A stretch of 8,310 nucleotides of DNA, from positions 1-8,310 of the forward strand of contig JAHBVH010000137.1 in NCBI GenBank assembly GCA_019637645.1, in the 5' to 3' direction. Positions 7,401-8,310 of the stretch are shown one piece after another. Positions within the stretch are counted from its first letter, which is position 1; every line of letters begins with the position of its first letter. The notes beneath the pieces are model-generated. The model was not told where the DNA came from and made no database searches. It saw only the letters and a list, made by a program, of their open reading frames with translations. The stretch is from Caldilineaceae bacterium (GTDB taxonomy: Bacteria > Chloroflexota > Anaerolineae > Caldilineales > Caldilineaceae). Both the position numbers and the translations under genes were made by a program.

Positions 7401-8310
7401 GAGGGCTATGGGTTGCGGGTATTGGGCTCCAATAACAATCAGATCCTCAACAACCGTTTCTACCAAAATCAACAAGAAGGACTGGTGATCGATCAGGGGA
7501 GCGTTGGCAATACGGTGGCTGGCAATACGATCAGCCAAAATGTGGCGGATGGTCTAGATGTGCGCGAGACCGCCGATCGGAATATCATTGCCAACAATAC
7601 TATCAGCGAAAATGGCGTGCATGGGATCTATGTGCGCTCTAATGGCAACCAAGTGCTGGGCAACCTTGTCAGCAAGAATCTCAAAACGGGCATCGCCTTC
7701 TTGCCCGCCATGAGCATCCCGTCGCTCCAAGAGAATCAACTCCTTTCCAACACCGTGAGCCAAAATGGCGAAAATGGCATCGACCTCCGCAAGGCTCTCA
7801 AAACCTTGGTCGAAGGTAATCTGAGCGAGAGCAATGGTATAAATGGCCTCTATCTGTCGGACACCGCCAGCCAAAATGGGATTGTCCGCAATATCTTGCG
7901 CAATAACACGGGCCACGGCATTCGCGCCAATGGGATCCAAACGTTGAATAATGCTTGGTCGGAAAATTCGATCTATGGTAATCTTGCGGGCGGGATTGCC
8001 AACACCTCTGGTGCCAATGTGGCGATTGCGGCACCGCAATTGCTCAGTGTTGTCGAGCACACGGTCACCGGCAAAGCCATCCCCGGCGTCACCGTTGAAA
8101 TTTTCTCAGATCAAGGGCAACAAGGGCAGAGCTTTGAAGGACGCGCGGTGGCCGATGCCAATGGGGATTTTTCCTTGACGGTGGCCGGAACTTGGCGTGC
8201 GGCGAACCTCACCGCTGTCACCATTGACGCGCTGGGCAATGCCTCGGTCTTTAGTGCCGCCATCACCGTGCCCCTTGTCGCCACCCCCACCCCAACCGGT
8301 CCCCCCACGG
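4470..8310 (+). CDS. Secreted tandem AlgG-like mannuronan C5-epimerase, two catalytic beta-helix modules (3' end outside the window)
   Basis: An open frame of 1280 codons with no stop before the window ends. Residues 1-36 form a signal peptide: K3/R9/R12, hydrophobic core 13-29, likely cleavage after ASA at 34-36. Two right-handed beta-helix modules follow, roughly 65-550 and 690-1185, each opening with GIWLL (91-95, 720-724). Each carries the AlgG/AlgE signature: YGIDPHD at 245-251 and YGFDPHD at 891-897. By comparison with AlgG and AlgE4, H250 and H896 would be the catalytic His, D248/D894 and Y245/Y891 the partners, and R275/R921 (both His+25, in an SR motif) the substrate-neutralising Arg. 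The upstream HHNYFG/HHNYYG and YLG segments also match AlgG order. Ig-like domains lie at about 554-670 and 1187-1266, then a Thr/Pro linker from 1267. The ribosome binding site (AAGAG at 4457-4461) is weak. It would act outside the cell, converting mannuronate to guluronate residues in a polymer; the true substrate is unproven. Confidence 0.85.
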   Translation, partial: MSKTLPYQRQARVFYLLGFLLVLSTGLTLTRLAASAESAAAPAVTYDMNTNTIFLGSTSGTAASEVINLPALAATLAAQGHAGILTDQGSGIWLLKASILIQQTAKLEITKATVNWLRLESPPLASIRLVAARQGYLLVDGIKLTSWDSATNAPDENLANGRAYLLAFEGGRMDLLNSELAYLGWESGEGSGLSWRKRYTPGDPTTGATGRLEDSQIHHNYFGMYSYEAYGITILRNEVYENIEYGIDPHDDSRQLEVAYNRVYKNGNHGIIFSRLCQDNTIHHNEVFDNALHGIMLDRGSNNNTVYDNVVYNNQDGIAIFQSSNNLIQNNYLYNNRRGMRINATFIPGDAYDGVTSNNQFVGNRIEDSSEHGIYLYARADRNLFTGNTILRSGVNGIYIKSGGNRFDNNLVQGGVNGFTISGGEYLNDPPEALDPLDPPGYYNVVISNTVTANSGVGIRILGGSGNQIGPSQPAEQPNRIIGNGLDGLSIADATNGAISTDNQVLKNIIHSNTRHGILIKDATTIRNRISQNSITNNGQRGIRIDGGAQQGILPPVMGSVSAQGVLQGTAKPNATIELYADPGDSTQRVLDTVTTFTTDNPVSAAAQPNAVAVIYAAGDLEGRDYLGSATANSSGAWSFQLPTGQAFAQVTALAIDTSGNSSAFSSTAQGIGPFFTVAPDDNGQPTIQVNGSAIQVTLATIQTGLGAEHAQLLQNLGNGIWLLNANLFIGPNVTLDLSRATGVNELRLRSQASVSGASVGAAGIDYASFVYLRTHSGVINMDGVKVYSWDAAANGVDQDSSNGRAYVIAKYAAALNIYNAELSYLGSADGESYGVSWRDVNESATPNVLRSRVTGEVINSQFHHNYYGIYTYQASDMLFRGNQFHSNIRYGFDPHDFTHDVLVENNVAYNNGSHGFIISRGCNNFVIRNNQSYNNSDPSPTSLGHGFMLDPGSPNATDPQAPSFDNILEGNEAYNNEGYGLRVLGSNNNQILNNRFYQNQQEGLVIDQGSVGNTVAGNTISQNVADGLDVRETADRNIIANNTISENGVHGIYVRSNGNQVLGNLVSKNLKTGIAFLPAMSIPSLQENQLLSNTVSQNGENGIDLRKALKTLVEGNLSESNGINGLYLSDTASQNGIVRNILRNNTGHGIRANGIQTLNNAWSENSIYGNLAGGIANTSGANVAIAAPQLLSVVEHTVTGKAIPGVTVEIFSDQGQQGQSFEGRAVADANGDFSLTVAGTWRAANLTAVTIDALGNASVFSAAITVPLVATPTPTGPPT

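Noticed and set aside
6708..8060. Minus-strand open frames of 185 and 168 codons
   Set aside because: Same cause: antisense reading of Asn-Asn-Gly-Ile repeats gives long stop-free frames with no domain or start signal.
4470..8310. CRISPR array or DNA tandem repeats suggested by recurring Asn-rich codons
   Set aside because: The periodicity is at protein level (beta-helix coils), with no identical DNA repeats or uniform spacers.

Overview
The window looks like chromosomal DNA of a free-living bacterium with moderate GC. My best guess is a Chloroflexota member of the Chloroflexia (Herpetosiphon-like). That guess rests on the style of the large secreted beta-helix protein (Ig-like modules, then a Thr/Pro linker), the codon choice and a palindromic intergenic repeat I recall from that phylum. 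No ribosomal marker is present, so the assignment is tentative.

Layout. (1) Positions 1-290: a small MerR/excisionase-type winged-helix DNA-binding protein with a recognisable promoter and ribosome binding site. (2) 290-526: a non-coding stretch packed with inverted repeats, which separates that gene from a convergent tRNA. (3) 527-612, minus strand: tRNA-Leu(GAG) with encoded CCA and a good sigma-70 promoter upstream. (4) 613-957: a leader region with two inverted repeats. (5) 958-2877: htpG, the bacterial Hsp90 chaperone, complete. (6) 2878-3306: a palindromic repeat/terminator-like element and a long leader. (7) 3307-4326: a UDP-glucose/GDP-mannose dehydrogenase family protein that has the NAD-binding and central catalytic domains but lacks the usual C-terminal nucleotide-sugar-binding domain. 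(8) 4470 to the window end: a very large secreted protein, open for 1280 codons with no stop in the window. It contains two tandem AlgG-like mannuronan C5-epimerase modules, each followed by an Ig-like domain.

The most interesting part is the last two genes. The large protein carries the AlgG/AlgE catalytic signature twice (YGIDPHD at residues 245-251 and YGFDPHD at 891-897). Each copy is followed 25 residues after the His by an Arg in an HG-I/F-I-x-SR motif, matching the His/Arg pair described for AlgG. It is preceded by a dehydrogenase of the family that makes nucleotide-activated uronic acids. Together they suggest synthesis and extracellular tailoring of a uronate-containing polysaccharide, with an unusual double-headed epimerase, probably outside Proteobacteria. 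The function is inferred from motifs; no polymerase or export genes are visible here.
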